Shown here: piece after piece, positions 7,318 to 16,208 of the stretch | Layout of the letters: each line of letters starts with the position of its first letter | Numbering within the stretch: position 1 is the first letter of the stretch | Assembly: GCF_000422205.1 (NCBI RefSeq) | Contig: NZ_ATHV01000064.1 | Location: 281,523-345,522 of the forward strand | Origin: Desulfovibrio sp. X2 | GTDB taxonomy: Bacteria; Desulfobacterota; Desulfovibrionia; Desulfovibrionales; Desulfovibrionaceae | Reading direction: 5' to 3' | Length of the DNA stretch: 64,000 nucleotides | The notes under the pieces: generated by a model | Seen by the model: the letters and a program-made list of their open reading frames with translations, nothing else | Database searches by the model: none | What the model was told of the DNA's origin: nothing | Translations under genes and position numbers: made by a program

Positions 7318-8142
7318 ATGATGAAGGCACAGGAAATCATCCGCCGCATCGAACGGTCGGCTCCGCTCCATCTCCAGGAAGACTGGGACAAGAGCGGGGT
7401 ACAGATCGCAGGAGACAGGGAGGACGTGCATCGTCTGGCCCTGAGCCTGGACCCCACCCCCGCCTTCGTCACCGCCGCCCTCGCCTGGGGCGCGGACTTC
7501 CTCTTAAGCCACCACCCCCTGACCCTCGCCCCGAGGCTGCCCGCGGCGCACGACTCCTACCGCGAGACGCTGCGCCTCGTGCTCTGCTCCGGGGCCTGGC
7601 TCTACGCCGCCCACACCTCCCTGGACAGCATGACCGGCGGACCGGTGAGCTGGCTGGCGGACGAGCTTTCCCTGCGAAACCTCGCGCCGCTCGTGCCCTC
7701 TGCGGCCGATCCGGCCGTGGGGCTGGGCTTCGTGGGCGACCTGCCCGAGCCCGAGGACGCGAAAGGCTTCCTTGCCCGACTGCAGGGGCTCACGGGGCGC
7801 GGCTTCGCCACGCTGTGCGGCCCCGAGGCCGGACGCGACGGGGGAAGCATCCGCCGCGTGGCCTGCTGTCCGGGCTCCGGGGCCTCGCTCATGGAGCGCG
7901 CCGCGGCGGTTCACGCCGACGTCTTCGTGACCGGCGACGTCAAGTACCACCAGGCCCAGGAAGCCCCCCTGCCCGTCGTGGACGTGGGGCATTTCTGCCT
8001 GGAGGAGGAAATGATGCGGCGCCTGTGCGCCGCCATGGCCGACGATCTCGGCGCCCTGGGCGTCGAGGTGCGCTTTTTCCCGGGCGTCGAGCCGATCAGG
8101 CTGCTTTCGGGCGGCCCGCGCGGCGTCCGAAACGGGGACTGA
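7318..8142 (+). CDS. Nif3-like dinuclear metal-centre protein
   Basis: A 274-residue member of the Nif3/YbgI (DUF34) family, which forms ring hexamers and binds two divalent metals per subunit. The family metal ligands are visible: LLSHHPL near residues 61-67, HTSLDS near 98-103, and the C-terminal VDVGHFCLEEE near 219-229. The biochemical role of the family is unsettled; GTP cyclohydrolase-like and metallochaperone roles have been proposed. Two ATG codons lie back to back at 7318 and 7321; the ribosome site GAAGGG serves either. The next gene encodes the zinc-ribbon coiled-coil protein, a partner that often sits beside Nif3-family genes, so the two may act together. Confidence 0.85.
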   Translation: MMKAQEIIRRIERSAPLHLQEDWDKSGVQIAGDREDVHRLALSLDPTPAFVTAALAWGADFLLSHHPLTLAPRLPAAHDSYRETLRLVLCSGAWLYAAHTSLDSMTGGPVSWLADELSLRNLAPLVPSAADPAVGLGFVGDLPEPEDAKGFLARLQGLTGRGFATLCGPEAGRDGGSIRRVACCPGSGASLMERAAAVHADVFVTGDVKYHQAQEAPLPVVDVGHFCLEEEMMRRLCAAMADDLGALGVEVRFFPGVEPIRLLSGGPRGVRNGD

Positions 8143-8215
8143 CGCCCCGCAGAACGTTGTTTACCAAGCGTCCACGGGCCCGAGTCCCGCCGGACGGAAG
8201 CGAACGAGGGAGAGC

Positions 8216-9031
8216 ATGTACCAGAAACAGATCGAACAGCTTGTCATCCTCCAGCACATCGACCAGGAGATCCTGGTCCTCGAAAAGGAGCTGGAGCTGG
8301 CGCCCCAGGAGCTCGCCGAGCTCGAGAGCCGCCACCAGGCCGAACTGGACCAGCAGAACCAGGTCCGCGAGAAGATCGAATTCCTCAAGGCCCAGCAGAA
8401 GCGCCTCGGCTCCGAGATCGAAGAGGATTCCCTCAAGATCAAGAAGAGCAAGAACAAGCTGATGATGGCCTCCAACACGCGCGAATACCACGCCATGATG
8501 CGCGAGATGGACAACATGGAGAAGCTGAACAGGCTTCGCGAGGAAGAGCACGTGACCCTGACCGAGGAGCTGTCCCGGCAGGAGGAGGCCCTCTCCGACC
8601 TGCTCAAGGGCGCGGAAAGCCTCTCCGAGGAGCTGGCGGGCAAGCGCGAGAACCTCGACAAGCGCCTCTCCAAGGCCAACGACCAGCTGGCCAAGTTCCA
8701 GAAGGACCGCTCCGCGGCGGGCAAGATCATCCCCGCGCCGATCCTGGCCCGCTACGAGTTCATCCGCTCGCGCCTGCGCACCCCGGTCATCGTGCCCGTG
8801 CAGGACGGCATCTGCTCCGGCTGCCACATCTCCATCCCGCCCCAGACCTACAACGAGCTGCAGCGCGGCAAGCAGATCCACAGCTGCCCCAACTGCCAGC
8901 GTCTGATCTACTGGGAGCATCACCTGCCCAAGTCGGCCCTGGAGAAGCTGCCCGGCGCCACCAAGACCGCCGACGTGCCCGTGCCGGACAACACCCCGAT
9001 CGCCGCGCCGTCCAAGGTCACGATCGACTAG
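8216..9031 (+). CDS. C4-type zinc-ribbon, long coiled-coil protein (DUF164 family)
   Basis: A 271-residue soluble protein. Residues 1-175 are almost entirely charged coiled coil. The C-terminal zinc ribbon has two knuckles, CSGCH (near 199-203) and CPNCQ (near 224-228), typical of the zf-RING_7/CT398 family. The fold suggests a nucleic-acid- or protein-binding scaffold; no enzymatic function is visible. It follows the Nif3-like gene by 73 nt in the same direction and is probably co-transcribed. Its TAG stop forms the CTAG boundary of the repeat element that follows. A low-complexity tail rich in Pro, Thr and Val ends the protein. Confidence 0.8.
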   Translation: MYQKQIEQLVILQHIDQEILVLEKELELAPQELAELESRHQAELDQQNQVREKIEFLKAQQKRLGSEIEEDSLKIKKSKNKLMMASNTREYHAMMREMDNMEKLNRLREEEHVTLTEELSRQEEALSDLLKGAESLSEELAGKRENLDKRLSKANDQLAKFQKDRSAAGKIIPAPILARYEFIRSRLRTPVIVPVQDGICSGCHISIPPQTYNELQRGKQIHSCPNCQRLIYWEHHLPKSALEKLPGATKTADVPVPDNTPIAAPSKVTID

Positions 9032-9202
9032 CGTGATGTCCGCAAAATACGCAAAGCCGTATTTTGCGGAAGATCGCTGCGCCGAAAACGTGGTTTTCGG
9101 CTTACTCACGCCGCCGTCGGCGGCGGAACCGTGCATTCGCCCGGTTCATGTGTCGTGTACGACCACTGTGTAGCGTATCGACCTTTTTCATGGACGCGAC
9201 AC
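9028..9202. repeat. CTAG-bounded MITE-like repeat, copy 1 (internally shortened)
   Basis: This non-coding stretch matches, in reverse orientation, the longer element at 56824-57061 over almost its whole length, apart from about 60 bp missing from its middle. It contains two strong hairpins: a 12-bp stem (9040-9051 with 9058-9069) and a 9-bp stem (9081-9089 with 9093-9101). The left boundary CTAG overlaps the stop codon of the zinc-ribbon gene. The right boundary ends in GACAC, but the CTAG seen in copy 2 has been lost. It carries no transposase, so it would be a non-autonomous element or a regulatory repeat. Confidence 0.85.
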
Positions 9203-9317
9203 GGGCACGCTCCCGCCGCCGCGCCGTCCGGCCCGCATCGCGGGGTGCATGGACAGGCGCGCGGCCGGGCGTTACTCTTTATCAGAGAGCCTCCCGCCTC
9301 CGGGCGGGTGCAGATAT

Positions 9318-9663
9318 CTGGAGTCGGACGAGCCGCCGCCGCGAACGCGAGTTCGGGGAGGAAAGTCCGGGCTCCGCAGGGCAGGACGCTGGGCAACTCC
9401 CAGGGGGAGCGATCCCCGGAAAGCGCCACAGAAAACAGACCGCCCGGTTCGCCGGGTAAGGGTGAAAAGGTGGGGCAAGAGCCCACCAGCGGGCGTGGCG
9501 ACACGTCCGGCTAGGCAAGCCCCGTCCGGAGAAAGGCCAAATAGGAGCGCGCTCGAGGTCGGCCCGACCGAAGCGCTCGGGTAGGCTGCTCGAGGCGCGG
9601 AGCAATCCGCGCCCTAGAGGAATGGCGGCATAGAACAGAACCCGGCTTACGGTCCGGCTCCAG
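9318..9663 (+). ncRNA. rnpB: RNase P RNA, bacterial class A
   Basis: The catalytic RNA that trims tRNA 5' leaders. Conserved class A segments appear in order: GAGGAAAGTCCGGGCTCC (from about 9357), the CACAGAAAACAGACCGCC region (about 9427), GGTAAGGGTGAAAAGGTG (9456 on), AAGGCCAAATAGG (9534 on) and the 3' ACAGAACCCGGCTTA (9635 on). The P1 helix is formed by GGAGTCGGAC (9320-9329) with GTCCGGCTCC (9652-9661). Ends are set from P1 and could be off by a few bases. No convincing promoter was found in the 115 bp between the repeat element and the RNA. Confidence 0.95.
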
Positions 9664-9670
9664 GTTTCGC

Positions 9671-9707
9671 GCGGCGCGGCGGGCACTGTCCGCCGCGCCG
9701 CATTTTT
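9671..9707 (+). terminator. Terminator of rnpB
   Basis: A 12-bp GC-only stem, GCGGCGCGGCGG (9671-9682) with CCGCCGCGCCGC (9690-9701), is followed by ATTTTT. Confidence 0.92.
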
Positions 9708-9806
9708 CTCCTCTCTCCGTCGGAAAAACACCTGCCGCGCGCAGGGCTCGGCAGGCGAGACATCCCGCGGCTTGACCCCGGCCGGGGTTTGCCGCATGGT
9801 GCGCGC

Positions 9807-11105
9807 ATGTCACTGTGGTCCATCATCCTCGCGGCGGGCAGCGGCTCTCGGCTGGCCGCGGCCGGTCTTTCCGTGCGCAAGCAGTTCCTGCACTACCGCG
9901 GGGCGCCGCTCTTCTGGCATTCGGCGCGCACCCTCTCCCGCCTGCCCGAGCTTTCCGGCATCGTGCTCGTCTTTCCGGCCGAGGCGCTGGACGAGAGCGA
10001 GGACATGCTGCGCGACCTGGCCTCCCGCGAGCCGCTGGACGTGCCGCTGCGCGCCGTGGCCGGAGGGGCCAGGAGGCAGGACTCCGTGGCCGCGGGCCTG
10101 GCCGCGCTGCCGCGCGACGCCCGCGCCGTGCTCGTGCACGACGCGGCCCGCCCCTTCCTGAGCGTGGCCCTGGCCGCGCGCCTGGCCGACGCCCTGTCGG
10201 ACGGAGCGCGCGCCGCCATCCCCGGCCTCGCCGTGACGGACACCATCAAGATCGTCACCCCGGACGGCACGGTGGCGGACACGCCCGAGCGCGCCTTTCT
10301 CCGCGCCGTGCAGACGCCGCAGGCCTTCGACCTGGCGCTTCTGCGCTCGGCCCACACCCGGGCCGAGGCCGAGGGCTGGGACGTGACCGACGACGCCATG
10401 CTCGTGGAACGGCTCGGCGAGCCGGTCCTGGTCATCGAGGGCGAGCCGGGCAACGTCAAGATCACCACCCCCGAGGACCTGCTCCTGCTGGCCCCGCGCC
10501 CGGGGGAATCGGGCGAATTCGCCCCACAGGAGGATCCGCGCATGCGGACAACGGAGCACCCCACTCCCGAGACGGACGGCGCGGCCGCCGAGGCCAAGGG
10601 CCGCGCGCGCATGCCCGTGCGCCAGGCCGTGACCGGCTTCGGCTACGACGTGCACAAGTTCGGCCCGGGCAGGCCCTTCGTGCTCGGCACCGTGCCCTTT
10701 CCCGGCGCGCCGGAGATCGTGGCCCACTCGGACGGCGACGTCCTGCTGCACGCGCTCATGGACGCCATCCTCGGCTGCATGGGCAAGGGCGACATCGGCA
10801 AGCTCTTTCCGGACAGCGACGCCTCCTTCGACAACGCCTCCTCGGCCGTGCTCCTCGACGAGGTGCTGGAGCTCGCGCGCTCCAAGGGCTACGAGCTGGT
10901 GCACGCGGACCTGACCGTGATCTCGCAGATTCCCAAGGTCGGCCCGCACCGCGAGCGCATCCAGGAGGCCGTGGCCCGCCTGCTGGGGCTGCCGCCCGAA
11001 CGCGTGGGCATCAAGGCGACCACCGAGGAAGGCCTCGGCTTCACGGGCGAGAAGAAGGGCATCAAGTGCGTGGCCGTGGTCACGGCCCTGCTTCCGGCCC
11101 GCTGA
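9807..11105 (+). CDS. ispDF: Bifunctional IspD/IspF enzyme of the MEP isoprenoid pathway
   Basis: A 432-residue fusion of MEP cytidylyltransferase (IspD, residues 1 to about 228) and 2C-methyl-D-erythritol 2,4-cyclodiphosphate synthase (IspF, from about 272). IspD shows the CTP-binding start ILAAGSGSRL and the downstream KQF. IspF shows the metal ligands in FGYDVHKF (Asp281, His283) and the HSDGD motif. A linker of about 45 residues rich in Ala, Glu and Arg joins them. The fusion supplies steps three and five of the pathway to IPP and DMAPP and is common in alpha-, epsilon- and some deltaproteobacteria. An earlier TTG at 9789 is less likely than this ATG. cysS follows 165 nt later. Confidence 0.95.
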   Translation: MSLWSIILAAGSGSRLAAAGLSVRKQFLHYRGAPLFWHSARTLSRLPELSGIVLVFPAEALDESEDMLRDLASREPLDVPLRAVAGGARRQDSVAAGLAALPRDARAVLVHDAARPFLSVALAARLADALSDGARAAIPGLAVTDTIKIVTPDGTVADTPERAFLRAVQTPQAFDLALLRSAHTRAEAEGWDVTDDAMLVERLGEPVLVIEGEPGNVKITTPEDLLLLAPRPGESGEFAPQEDPRMRTTEHPTPETDGAAAEAKGRARMPVRQAVTGFGYDVHKFGPGRPFVLGTVPFPGAPEIVAHSDGDVLLHALMDAILGCMGKGDIGKLFPDSDASFDNASSAVLLDEVLELARSKGYELVHADLTVISQIPKVGPHRERIQEAVARLLGLPPERVGIKATTEEGLGFTGEKKGIKCVAVVTALLPAR

Positions 11106-11270
11106 GCCCAGCGCCCTGAACCGCCGCCCGGCCGCCCTCTCCGCCGGGCTTGCGCGCCGCGCCGCATCACGGTAACAGGAGCGCTCCCGTTTCACGCGCC
11201 GCAGCGCTGCCGGGCCCCCGGGCCGGACGCTTCCGGCGCATCGAACCAATCGCGACCCATCGGAGCCACC

Positions 11271-12731
11271 ATGCAGCTCTACAATACGCTCACCCGCAGC
11301 AAGGAAGCCTTCACCCCGGCGCAGCCCGGCCGTGTCGGCATGTACGTCTGCGGCATCACGGCCTACGACTTCTGCCACATCGGCCACGCCCGCTCGTCCG
11401 TGGTCTTCGACGTGCTCGTGCGCTACCTGCGCCGCACCGGGCTCGACGTGACCTTCGTGCGCAACTTCACGGACATCGACGACAAGATCATCAAGCGCGC
11501 CAACGAGGAGGGCTCCACCTCCGAGGAAGTGGCCGAGCGCAACATCCGCTATTTCTACGAGGACATGGACCGGCTGAACATCCTGCGCGCGGACATCGAG
11601 CCGCGCTGCACGGAGCACGTGCCGGAGATGATCTCGCTCACCGGGCGCCTCATCGAGAAGGGCCACGCCTACCCCACCCCCTCGGGCGACGTGTACTTCC
11701 GCGTGCGTTCCTTCAAGGACTACGGCAAGCTCTCGGGCCGCGACGTCGAGGAGCTGGAGGCCGGGGCGCGCATCGCTCCGGGCGAGGAGAAGGAAGACCC
11801 GCTGGACTTCGCCCTGTGGAAGGCCGCCAAGCCCGGCGAGCCCTCCTGGGACAGCCCCTGGGGCAAGGGACGGCCCGGCTGGCACATCGAGTGCTCGGCC
11901 ATGAGCGAGAAGCACCTGCACCTGCCGCTCGACATCCACGGCGGCGGCCAGGACCTCATCTTCCCGCACCACGAGAACGAGGTGGCCCAGACCGAGGCCG
12001 CGCTCGGCAAGCCGTTCTCCCGCTTCTGGGTGCACAACGGCTTCGTGCAGATCAACCACGAGAAGATGTCCAAGTCGCTCGGCAACTTCTTCACCATCCG
12101 CGAGATCCTGGCCAAGTTCCTGCCCGAGGTCCTGCGCTTCTTCCTCCTGACCATGCACTACAGAAGCCCGCTGGACTTCTCGGACGAGGCCATGGAGGAG
12201 GCGGAAAAGGGGCTTCGCCGCATCTACGCCGGACTGGAGCAGGTGCGGGCGGCCGTGGCCGCGCCCGTGGAGTGGAAGAAGGGGCCGCTGCCCAAGGAGA
12301 TCGTCGAGGAGCTCGACGCCGTCGCCGCCAAGTGGACCGAGGCCATGGAGGACGACCTGAACACGGCCGCGGCCATCGGCCACGTCTTCGGCCTGGTGCG
12401 CCTCGCGGGCCGCGTGCTGGAGAACAAGGGCTGGCGGAAGCTCGAGGGCGGCAAGGCCTTCTTCGAGAAGGCGCTCGGCCTGATGGAAGGCTGGGGCGAA
12501 GTGCTCGGCCTCTTCGGCCGGGAGCCCGCCGAATTCCTCGCCGAGCTCCGCGCGAGCCGCGCCGCGCGCAAGGGCATCGACCCCGACAAGGTGATCGCCC
12601 TGCTCGCCGAGCGCGCCGCTGCCCGCACGAACAAGGATTTCGCCCGCTCGGACGGCGTACGCGACGAGCTCGCCGCCATGGGCGTCGAAGTCAAGGACAC
12701 GCCCCAGGGACAGACCTGGGACGTGGCGTAG
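11271..12731 (+). CDS. cysS: Cysteinyl-tRNA synthetase
   Basis: A 486-residue class I aminoacyl-tRNA synthetase that charges tRNA-Cys in the cytoplasm. The ATP-binding signatures are HIGH (residues 36-39) and KMSKS (265-269). The zinc ligands expected of CysRS are present: Cys27 (YVCGIT), the IECSAM cysteine and the HHENE histidine region. Length is normal for the family. It follows ispDF, a pairing seen in many proteobacteria. The start ATG follows a GGAGCC sequence at a normal distance. Confidence 0.97.
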   Translation: MQLYNTLTRSKEAFTPAQPGRVGMYVCGITAYDFCHIGHARSSVVFDVLVRYLRRTGLDVTFVRNFTDIDDKIIKRANEEGSTSEEVAERNIRYFYEDMDRLNILRADIEPRCTEHVPEMISLTGRLIEKGHAYPTPSGDVYFRVRSFKDYGKLSGRDVEELEAGARIAPGEEKEDPLDFALWKAAKPGEPSWDSPWGKGRPGWHIECSAMSEKHLHLPLDIHGGGQDLIFPHHENEVAQTEAALGKPFSRFWVHNGFVQINHEKMSKSLGNFFTIREILAKFLPEVLRFFLLTMHYRSPLDFSDEAMEEAEKGLRRIYAGLEQVRAAVAAPVEWKKGPLPKEIVEELDAVAAKWTEAMEDDLNTAAAIGHVFGLVRLAGRVLENKGWRKLEGGKAFFEKALGLMEGWGEVLGLFGREPAEFLAELRASRAARKGIDPDKVIALLAERAAARTNKDFARSDGVRDELAAMGVEVKDTPQGQTWDVA

Positions 12732-12758
12732 CCACCCGGACCATTTTGCGCGCACGGG

Positions 12759-12783
12759 CCGGACGCCTCGCACAGGCGTCCGG
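12759..12783 (+). terminator. Hairpin after cysS
   Basis: A perfect 10-bp stem CCGGACGCCT/AGGCGTCCGG with a 5-nt loop stands 30 nt after the cysS stop. There is no T run, so it may only stabilise the 3' end or act with Rho. Confidence 0.4.
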
Positions 12784-12867
12784 TCCGGCCCGCCGCCCGC
12801 CTGACCACGCCGTTTCGCAACGATTCACCAGGGCCCTTCCCTCCCCCTCGGGCCCGTCCGGCAGCAC

Positions 12868-13845
12868 ATGAAGATCGAAACCACTCCCCTGCTTCTGCGT
12901 CGCCTCATCCAGACCGTCTTTCTCGGGCTCAGCGTCCTCGTCTGGGTAGAGCTCTACCGTTTCTGCCTCTGGGCCGTGGGGCTCGGCACCCCGGCCGCGC
13001 GGCCCTCGGCCCAGGAGGCCTTCCTGCCCATCAGCGCGCTATTGGGCCTCAAGCGCCTCGTGCTCACCGGCCGGTACGACCCGGTGCATCCGGCCGGGCT
13101 CACCTTCCTCATCGCGGCCCTGCTCACGGCCTTCCTGCTGCGCCGGGGATTCTGCGCCTTCGTCTGCCCGCTGGGGCTGCTCTCGGATCTCTGTTCCGCG
13201 CTCGGCAGGAAGCTCGGGCTGGAACGCCGCGTGCCGCGCCGCCTGGACAAGACCCTGCGCGGCCTCAAGTTCATCTTCCTCGCGCTCTGCCTGTCCCTCT
13301 TCCTGCTCGTGGGCGGGAGCAACATGCAGGGCTTCATGATGAGCCCCTTCAACATCACGGCGGACGCGCACCTGCTGCTCTTCTTCCTCTCACCCTCGGG
13401 CACGGTGCTCACGGTCGCGGCGGCCCTGGCCGCCGTCTCGCTCGTGGCGCGCAACGCCTGGTGCCGCTGGCTCTGCCCCTACGGCGCGCTGCTCGGCCTC
13501 GCGGCCGTTCTCGGCCCCACGCGCGTGCGCCGCGAGGACGACGCCTGCACCCGCTGCGGCCGCTGCGAACGCGCCTGCCCCTCCGCCATCCGCATCCGCG
13601 AGAAGGCGGAGATGAAGGGGCCGGAGTGCTTCGGCTGCGCGCAGTGCGTGGGCGCATGCCCGGAAAAGGGCGCCATCGCCCTGCGCGCGGCGGGCAGGCC
13701 CATCCCCTGGCGCATGGCCGGGGCTGCCGTGTGCGTGGTGCTGGTGGGATTCTGCGTGGTCGCGGCCCTCTCCGGGCACTGGACCACCAGGCTTCCCGCG
13801 GTCATGCTCAAGGCCTTCTACGCCAGGGCGTTCATGGGGGCGTAG
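12868..13845 (+). CDS. Membrane polyferredoxin, NapH/MauN-like 4Fe-4S protein
   Basis: A 325-residue inner-membrane iron-sulfur protein with about five or six membrane segments. It has the two FC-x3-CP motifs typical of NapH-type quinol-linked proteins (FCAFVCPLG near residue 93 and WCRWLCPYG near 200), then two cytoplasmic-type [4Fe-4S] motifs, CTRCGRCERACP and CFGCAQCVGACP (about 229-270), and a last membrane segment near the C-terminus. Such proteins pass electrons between the quinone pool and a periplasmic or cytoplasmic partner. No reductase partner gene lies next to it, so the pathway served is unknown. It follows cysS by 136 nt. Confidence 0.85.
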   Translation: MKIETTPLLLRRLIQTVFLGLSVLVWVELYRFCLWAVGLGTPAARPSAQEAFLPISALLGLKRLVLTGRYDPVHPAGLTFLIAALLTAFLLRRGFCAFVCPLGLLSDLCSALGRKLGLERRVPRRLDKTLRGLKFIFLALCLSLFLLVGGSNMQGFMMSPFNITADAHLLLFFLSPSGTVLTVAAALAAVSLVARNAWCRWLCPYGALLGLAAVLGPTRVRREDDACTRCGRCERACPSAIRIREKAEMKGPECFGCAQCVGACPEKGAIALRAAGRPIPWRMAGAAVCVVLVGFCVVAALSGHWTTRLPAVMLKAFYARAFMGA

Positions 13846-13908
13846 GGCCCGCAGGCACGTCGTTCACGGCTTCGTCCCCGGCTTCGGCCCCGGCCCCGGC
13901 CGCAGGCC

Positions 13909-15060
13909 TCAGATGTCCTCGTCGAAGAAGAGCTTCCAGGCCGACTTGTAGGCCACGATCTCGCGCACTTCGGGCGGCAGGCCGGCCATGAAGTGCCGCT
14001 CGTTGGCGGCCTTCTCCGGCAGGTCGTCCATGCGGTCGCCGCCGATGTCGAAGGCGGCCACGAAGTGCCAGGGGTAGGCCGAGACGAGGTCCACCCATTC
14101 CTTCTTCACCCCTCCGTTCTCGCGGTCCCAGACGTGGGCCTGGTGCTCGCCGCTCACGGGATACTTGGCGTCCGGCGTGCCGAAGGCGAGGTCGAAGTAG
14201 ATGTTCGGGTGGTTCTCGATGAGCTTGCGCACGAACTGCGGACCGTAGTCCCTCGCCCTGTCCGAGAAGCGGATCTGGGCCAGATGGCACCAGATGACCT
14301 TGGCCCCCGGGTAGGCGGAAAGCATCTTCTCCAGGGGCGGCAGGAGCTGGTCCTCGATCTCGTAGTGGATCTGGAACGACAGCCCCGTGCGCTCGGAAAA
14401 GGCGAACAATGTCTTGCCCGCGGGCGAGTCAATGGGGATGTTCACGTCGCGGAACATCTCGCCGCGCTTGTACTCCCGGGGCGAGGGGTAGTGGCGGAAC
14501 TCGAACTCCCCGAGCAGCGGATAGCCGTCCTCCACCGCCTTTTTCATGGTCACGTCCAGGAAGCGCTCCGGCTCCTCGGTCCAGGCGGGATAGATGCCTG
14601 CCGTGGTCACGGGCAGATAGCGCCAGGGATCGGCCGCCACCAGTCGCCGCACGTCGTCGCTCCAGAGGGTGCCGTGCTTCTCGTACTCCTTCTTGCCGAT
14701 CTGCGGCGAGAAGGCCACCAGGGCCACGCCGTTGTCGTCCATCTGCCGCGCGAAGCGCGGCATGTCGAGCTTCTTCGGCGTGTAGCTCGACTCCACGTCT
14801 ATGATCGGCACCTGGCCCGAGGCCTTGATGGCCGCGATGCGCTTGCGCCACATGGCCTTGAGCGCGGAGATGTCGAAGGGCACGGGGGCCAGCGGCGCGT
14901 CGTCCAGCCCCACGTCTCCGGGCAGCGGCCCGAACTCCTGCCCGGATGCGGCGTGCGGCGCGCAAAGCGCGGCGGAAAACGCGAAGACGACGAGGAAGAC
15001 GACGGGGAAGGCGGCCGAAACGCGGCGGGAAACGGACCTGGCGGAACGTGCGGGCTGCAT
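13909..15060 (-). CDS. Exported amidohydrolase-family (PF04909-like) protein with divergent metal site
   Basis: A 383-residue protein starting with a clear signal peptide (basic start, hydrophobic core about residues 14-36, cleavage near AASGQ). The rest reads as the TIM-barrel amidohydrolase-2 fold: PIIDVESSYTP at strand 1, LVAFSPQIGK, FQIHYEIED, KVIWCHLAQ and a late Asp in AAFDIGGDRMDD. Typical members have HxH at strand 1; here that is DVESS, so two metal ligands are missing while the later His and Asp remain. It may be a lyase-like or non-catalytic relative. It converges with the membrane polyferredoxin gene 63 nt away. Exported members of this family are uncommon. Confidence 0.65.
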   Translation of the reverse strand: MQPARSARSVSRRVSAAFPVVFLVVFAFSAALCAPHAASGQEFGPLPGDVGLDDAPLAPVPFDISALKAMWRKRIAAIKASGQVPIIDVESSYTPKKLDMPRFARQMDDNGVALVAFSPQIGKKEYEKHGTLWSDDVRRLVAADPWRYLPVTTAGIYPAWTEEPERFLDVTMKKAVEDGYPLLGEFEFRHYPSPREYKRGEMFRDVNIPIDSPAGKTLFAFSERTGLSFQIHYEIEDQLLPPLEKMLSAYPGAKVIWCHLAQIRFSDRARDYGPQFVRKLIENHPNIYFDLAFGTPDAKYPVSGEHQAHVWDRENGGVKKEWVDLVSAYPWHFVAAFDIGGDRMDDLPEKAANERHFMAGLPPEVREIVAYKSAWKLFFDEDI

Positions 15061-15163
15061 CGCTGGCGATCCTTTGCCGCGAGAAGCGGCGCTTGGAGGA
15101 CGATTCCCCTTCCCTAGCGGAAGCCGGGACAGGCCGCAATCGGAGCGTGATCGGCCTGAGAGG

Positions 15164-16141
15164 TCAGGCGCCGCAGCTGCGGCCGAGCAGCTCCATGTAG
15201 TCGAGCTCCATTGCCACCATCTCGGAATCCCCTTTGCGCAGCCACTCGGAGAGCCAGGCGAAGCGGGAGGCGAGGATGGCCGCGGGAAGGAGCGGACGCA
15301 GGCTCGCGGGCAGGAGTCCCTCGGCGGCCAGGCGGCGCAGCATGGCCGCGCCCGCGCCGCGGCGGAAGGTGTCCGGATTCTCGATGCCCAGGCAGCCGAG
15401 CGTGTTGGCGATGTCGTAGAGCGCGTGGCGCAAGCCCGCGAATTCCCAGTCGATGACCGCGAGGATGCGGCCGCCGCGCCAGACGGCGTTTTGCGGGTGC
15501 AGGTCGCCGTGGCAGAGGACGCGCGGAAGCTCCGGCTCCTGGTCGAGGAAGGGCCGGACGGCAACGGCCAGGGCGGCCGCGCGGACGTGGATGTCCGGGG
15601 CATGGCGGCGCACGTCCGAAAGGAGCTTGTCCACGTACGCGGCCGGGGAGAATGCGCCCAGATCCTCCGGCATGGTCCCCATGTCCCCGGAAGCCGATGC
15701 CGCCTGCGCGGCCCGAGCGAGACGCGCAAGGACGTCCGCCAGCTCCTCGCCCGGCAGGTCCTGCGCGGTGTAGCCTGGCGCGTCCAGCGGCTCGCCCGCG
15801 ACAAAGGGAGAGATCTGCCATAGCGCGCCCCCGTCTCCGTCGTCGCGCGCGACGTATCTGCCGCCGTTGAATCCGTCGGTGAATCCGGCTGTGAATCCGT
15901 CGGCGCACGGCCTGTAGGCGCAGGCCTGCGCAAGCCCGGCCGCCGCAAGCGCGGCCAGCAGGCGCCCTAGAGCCTCGCGCCGCGCGGCCTGCCCGGGCGC
16001 AATGCGCTCGAGCACCCACAGCCCCCCGCCCGCATCCTCCACCACGCGCCGCGCGATGCAGCGCTCCGGGCTGCCGGGGATGAAGAGGTCCGGCCGCTCG
16101 CGGCCGAACCCGAGATTCCAGGGGGCGAGAGGATCGTTCAT
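15164..16141 (-). CDS. APH-family small-molecule phosphotransferase
   Basis: A 325-residue soluble kinase-fold protein of the aminoglycoside phosphotransferase (PF01636) superfamily. The catalytic loop LCHGDLHPQN and the metal-binding VIDWEFAG are intact, so it should transfer phosphate from ATP. Members of this superfamily also include homoserine, choline and methylthioribose kinases, and this sequence has no marks of a resistance enzyme. The substrate is unknown. A 4-residue repeat (DGFT, AGFT, DGFN) lies near residues 80-91, caused by a 12-bp tandem duplication. It lies 103 nt upstream of the exported amidohydrolase-like gene on the same strand. Confidence 0.75.
   Translation of the reverse strand: MNDPLAPWNLGFGRERPDLFIPGSPERCIARRVVEDAGGGLWVLERIAPGQAARREALGRLLAALAAAGLAQACAYRPCADGFTAGFTDGFNGGRYVARDDGDGGALWQISPFVAGEPLDAPGYTAQDLPGEELADVLARLARAAQAASASGDMGTMPEDLGAFSPAAYVDKLLSDVRRHAPDIHVRAAALAVAVRPFLDQEPELPRVLCHGDLHPQNAVWRGGRILAVIDWEFAGLRHALYDIANTLGCLGIENPDTFRRGAGAAMLRRLAAEGLLPASLRPLLPAAILASRFAWLSEWLRKGDSEMVAMELDYMELLGRSCGA
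15868..15903. repeat. Three tandem 12-bp units inside the phosphotransferase gene
   Basis: Three head-to-tail copies of TGAATCCGTCGG (the middle one diverged) at 15868, 15880 and 15892. The unit is four codons long, so copy-number changes would keep the frame. Confidence 0.8.
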
Positions 16142-16208
16142 GCGCGTCGTGCCCTTCCCGCGTCTTCATGCCTCGACACGAGGGCGGAGGAGTTCGCCGA
16201 TCATGCAG

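Noticed and set aside
9064..9201. Short repeated peptide-coding frames inside the CTAG-bounded repeats
   Set aside because: The frames exist in both copies on both strands because the DNA repeats. They lack ribosome sites, and the copies differ by a 60-bp deletion in the middle, so a protein is unlikely.
15164..16141. Aminoglycoside resistance gene
   Set aside because: The superfamily motif is shared by many metabolic kinases. There is no mobile context, and the base composition fits the neighbours.
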